Under the pieces are notes generated by a model. It saw only the letters and a list, made by a program, of their open reading frames with translations, was not told the DNA's origin and did no database searches. The position numbers and the translations under genes are program-made. DNA of 64,000 nt from Haliotis asinina (Eukaryota > Mollusca > Gastropoda > Lepetellida > Haliotidae), in assembly GCF_037392515.1 (NCBI RefSeq), contig NC_090288.1:4395501-4459500 (forward strand). The letters run 5' to 3'. Positions 63,401-64,000 of this stretch are shown in pieces. Each line of letters opens with the position of its first letter. The stretch's first letter is position 1.

Positions 63401-64000
63401 TTTTCATCGAGCTCAAGAATGGTAGTACACCTGATGGATCAAGCAGTTGATAGATGCATGTGTTAGAGGGAGAGTCTCTTTGTTTAAAAACAACAAGCAT
63501 CCATACCATAAGAAATATATTATTTTTTCAGCTGATATCCGTAACTACCACAAGAATAAGAAACATGAGCATGTATGAAATAACTTTTCAAGATGACAAA
63601 AACATCCACAATAACACAGCGACAAAGAAGAAACATCAACATCCATTCCAAACACTGACCAATCGAAGTTAATTATTCATCTCTTTTTTCTCAAACAAGT
63701 GATATTTTTGAGTGAGTGGGTGAGTGCATGCGTGCGTGAGTGAGTGAGAGAAAATTTAACTTCACACTGAAACTATTTCAGCGCTATAATGCCTAAGCAC
63801 CTATCTGATTTGATTTTCTCTTGTGACCAGCAAGGCATTCTGAGGACACGAAGAGGATGGGGACCTACACAGGCTGAAGACTTATGTTCTCATACATAAT
63901 CCCAAATGGGGTAACTCTGAGGTAGACCTACCAGATTTTTCAGCAACTCACACCCAAGACCTCCTGCTCCGATGACAAGGATCTTGCATACTTCTTGTAG
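45475..64000 (-). CDS. UBA3: NEDD8-activating enzyme E1 catalytic subunit UBA3 (N-terminal exon(s) outside window)
   Basis: Fourteen minus-strand exons join in frame to 403 residues plus stop: 64000-63932, 62929-62847, 56227-56147, 55314-55271, 54895-54831, 53080-52925, 52422-52320, 51857-51744, 51275-51222, 50554-50518, 49829-49748, 47720-47620, 46455-46337, 45578-45475. The human protein has 463 residues, so about 60 are missing upstream. Seen in order: ATP loop [46 protein letters not shown], first zinc CxxC (CIEC), catalytic cysteine in [38 protein letters not shown], second zinc CxxC (DDCMGC), and the C-terminal UBE2M-binding ubiquitin-fold end [17 protein letters not shown]. With NAE1 it adenylates NEDD8, holds it as a thioester and passes it to UBE2M for cullin activation. 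At 55314 the frame selects the second of two acceptors 8 nt apart. The intron 56228-62846 holds a DIRS fossil. Confidence 0.95.
46505..46582 (-). mobile_element. Fragment of family 2 repeat
   Basis: Reverse fragment CAACAATATTCCAGCTATAT, GATCTGTAAATAATCGAGTG and GGACCAGACC. Confidence 0.6.
47845..48100 (+). repeat. Dispersed repeat (AACTTTGCAGATTC), copy 2
   Basis: Same block order as 34395-34660 without the 30-bp internal duplication. It is preceded at 47815-47840 by a fragment of a family 1 SINE (GATATTCCACCAATATCACAGC). In a UBA3 intron. Confidence 0.6.
48110..48655. other. UBA3 intronic stretch without recognised feature
   Basis: No exon or bounded repeat seen. Confidence 0.35.
48661..48783. 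mobile_element. Tiny foldback element (TTCTTTATGGATAACA), copy 2
   Basis: ATTCTTAATGGATAACAACTT faces GTTATCCATAAAGAATCTTAC across about 120 bp. Longer loop than the 44785 copy. Confidence 0.5.
49400..49670. mobile_element. Hairpin MITE (CTTAAGTTTTTACTCAAATTT)
   Basis: The left side TCTCGAAAGAAACTTAAG and TTTTTACTCAAATTT faces AAATTTGAGTAAAAACTTG and CTTAAGTTTGTTTCAAGATA on the right, about 270 bp overall. Non-coding, in a UBA3 intron. Confidence 0.6.
50205..50305 (-). mobile_element. Fragment of family 2 repeat
   Basis: Reverse fragment ATCTGGACCAAACAATCATG, CTCTACACAACTGGATATAA and TCAAGCAAGTCAGTGAGCAT. Confidence 0.55.
50655..50725 (-). mobile_element. Fragment of family 1 SINE head
   Basis: Reverse tRNA-like part GGAATCAAACTAGATCCTTT, GTGACAAGTGAACACTTTGA and CCTCTAGGCTACACC. 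Confidence 0.5.
50765..50960 (-). mobile_element. SINE-like repeat, family 2
   Basis: Reverse copy: CAGCAATATTCCAGCTATATG, TTAATAATCAAGCCTGGACC, AGCATTGATCTACACAACTG, CAAGCAAGTCAGTGAGCTTG and CATTTGTTGCCTTGTATGAC. Confidence 0.7.
52630..52850 (+). mobile_element. SINE-like repeat, family 2 (diverged)
   Basis: GGTCTTCAGCAACCCATGAT, GACTCGCTGACTTGACTTGA, TCATCACTGGATTGTCTGG and TATAGCTTGCATATTGCTGA. In the UBA3 intron between 52423 and 52924. Confidence 0.65.
53494..53578. mobile_element. Foldback element (TATACCTCTGATTTTCCAA)
   Basis: TATACCTCTGATTTTCCAACG faces ATATTGGAAAATCAGAGGTAT, an almost perfect inverted pair. A third ATATACCTCTGAATG follows at 53588, and the unit may extend to about 53630. 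Confidence 0.6.
53640..53895. other. UBA3 intronic stretch without recognised feature
   Basis: No exon or repeat recognised. Confidence 0.3.
53900..54015 (-). mobile_element. Old family 1 SINE remnant
   Basis: TTGAGTTGAGCTTAACACC, CACCAGAAATGATGTTTATA, GGGGATTCAAACATTCATGA and CTCTTACCACTGGGCTAGAG keep the order of the family at low similarity. Confidence 0.4.
54965..55100 (-). mobile_element. SINE-like repeat, family 2
   Basis: Reverse copy with tail GGGTGAGCGAGTGAGTTTTAC, CAACAATGTTCCAGCTATATG, GTAAATAATCAAGCCTGGACC and ACAATCCAGTGATCAACAGC. Confidence 0.7.
56348..56556. repeat. Dispersed repeat (GAGTCATCAGAAGATGACAT), copy 2
   Basis: Collinear with 22041-22248 over about 210 bp. It is next to the DIRS-type fossil in the same UBA3 intron. 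Confidence 0.75.
56710..56753. repeat. 44-bp inverted repeat flanking the DIRS-type element, left
   Basis: Contains TTTTTCAGAAGAAGTCCTCC and TTGGGGTACATATAAGCATT, the exact reverse complement of 62427-62470. Confidence 0.8.
56900..62160 (-). mobile_element. Fossil DIRS-type tyrosine-recombinase retrotransposon
   Basis: About 5.3 kb, GC-richer than its surroundings, in a UBA3 intron and on the same strand. Parts in order on the minus strand: gag-like leader with internal tandem repeats (about 61700-60400), reverse transcriptase (about 59980-59380; [46 protein letters not shown]), RNase H (about 59000-58590; [20 protein letters not shown]) and tyrosine recombinase (about 58020-57240; [29 protein letters not shown]). 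RT plus tyrosine recombinase instead of integrase defines the DIRS order. It is broken, with several interruptions spread over its parts, but the domains are still well readable, so it is of moderate age. Outer limits are approximate. Confidence 0.85.
61030..61540. repeat. Tandem repeat of about 207 bp in the leader of the DIRS-type element
   Basis: AAAGCCGGTGCTCGA followed by GGTTGCCGGT recurs at 61053, 61257 and 61465, with the intervening AACAAGGACAACAGACCCAG and CAGAAGAGCCGAG blocks also repeated. A smaller, about 93-bp repeat (CACGGAGYAAACRCTTCCC) lies at 60880-61020. Confidence 0.75.
62427..62470. repeat. 44-bp inverted repeat flanking the DIRS-type element, right
   Basis: Contains AATGCTTATATGTACCCCAA and GGAGGACTTCTTCTGAAAAA, the exact reverse complement of 56710-56753. 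Confidence 0.8.
62628..62745 (-). mobile_element. Fragment of family 2 repeat
   Basis: Reverse fragment AATCTGGACCAGAGAATCC, AGTGACTGACATCGTGCACA and GCTGAAGAGCAATTCTAATCC. Confidence 0.5.
62935..63700. other. UBA3 intronic stretch without recognised feature
   Basis: No exon-like segment or bounded repeat seen between UBA3 exons 63932 and 62929. The plus-strand frame at 63454-63672 has no recognisable domain. Confidence 0.35.
63706..63790 (-). mobile_element. Family 1 SINE tail fragment
   Basis: TTGAGTGAGTGGGTGAGTGC, GCGTGAGTGAGTGAGAG and a poor ACTATTTCAGCGCTATAATG body. Confidence 0.4.

Overview
The window looks like nuclear genomic DNA of a gastropod mollusc, most likely an abalone (Haliotis) or a close relative. 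The genes have introns with GT..AG ends and metazoan orthologues. The non-coding DNA is full of short repeats ending in ACTCACTCACTC, with body motifs (GCAATATTCCAGCAATATCAC, GGATTGTCTGGTCCAGACTC) that I associate from memory with abalone sequence. No database search was possible, so the species call is an inference.

Layout. 1-1418 (minus) is the 5' part of a Toll-like-receptor-type leucine-rich-repeat gene whose 3' end lies outside the window. 5529-14182 (minus) is a universal stress protein gene of four exons, with a 7-kb first intron packed with SINEs. 18062-19312 (minus) is an intronless, apparently intact phosphoglycerate kinase. Divergent from it, 20643-32166 (plus) is a complete ten-exon FBXO7 gene (ubiquitin-like, FP and F-box domains; 521 residues). 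35540-37130 (plus) is a decayed copy of a multicopy invertebrate gene family with a PIN/FEN-nuclease-like core. 38651-39326 (plus) is a two-exon gene for a small N-myristoylated, coiled-coil protein resembling STMND1. 45475-64000 (minus) is UBA3, the catalytic subunit of the NEDD8-activating E1. Fourteen exons are visible and the N-terminal exon(s) lie beyond the window. The UBA3 intron 56228-62846 holds a fossil DIRS-type (tyrosine-recombinase) retrotransposon.

Functional links. FBXO7 (an SCF substrate receptor) and UBA3 (which starts the NEDD8 cascade that activates cullin-RING ligases) belong to the same ubiquitin-system logic. They are about 13 kb apart and on opposite strands, so this may be chance. 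PGK and FBXO7 share a 1.3-kb divergent promoter region with a perfect ERR-type site at PGK and an ETS-type site at FBXO7.

Repeats. There are at least three SINE-like families. One is tRNA-derived (A box TAGCCCAGTGG, B box GTTCGATTCC). A second shares its 3' tail with the first. The third has a tRNA-Leu-like core that, in its best copy, is bracketed by 52-bp inverted repeats. A Mutator-like foldback element with a perfect 9-bp target duplication sits inside another inverted-repeat element, which itself split a tRNA-Leu-like SINE. FBXO7 intron 7 carries two very different tandem arrays back to back: an 84-bp higher-order minisatellite, and twenty nearly identical 49-bp units that each hold a potential 3' splice site. 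Several TA-flanked and hairpin MITEs are scattered throughout. No tRNA, rRNA or CRISPR locus is supported.
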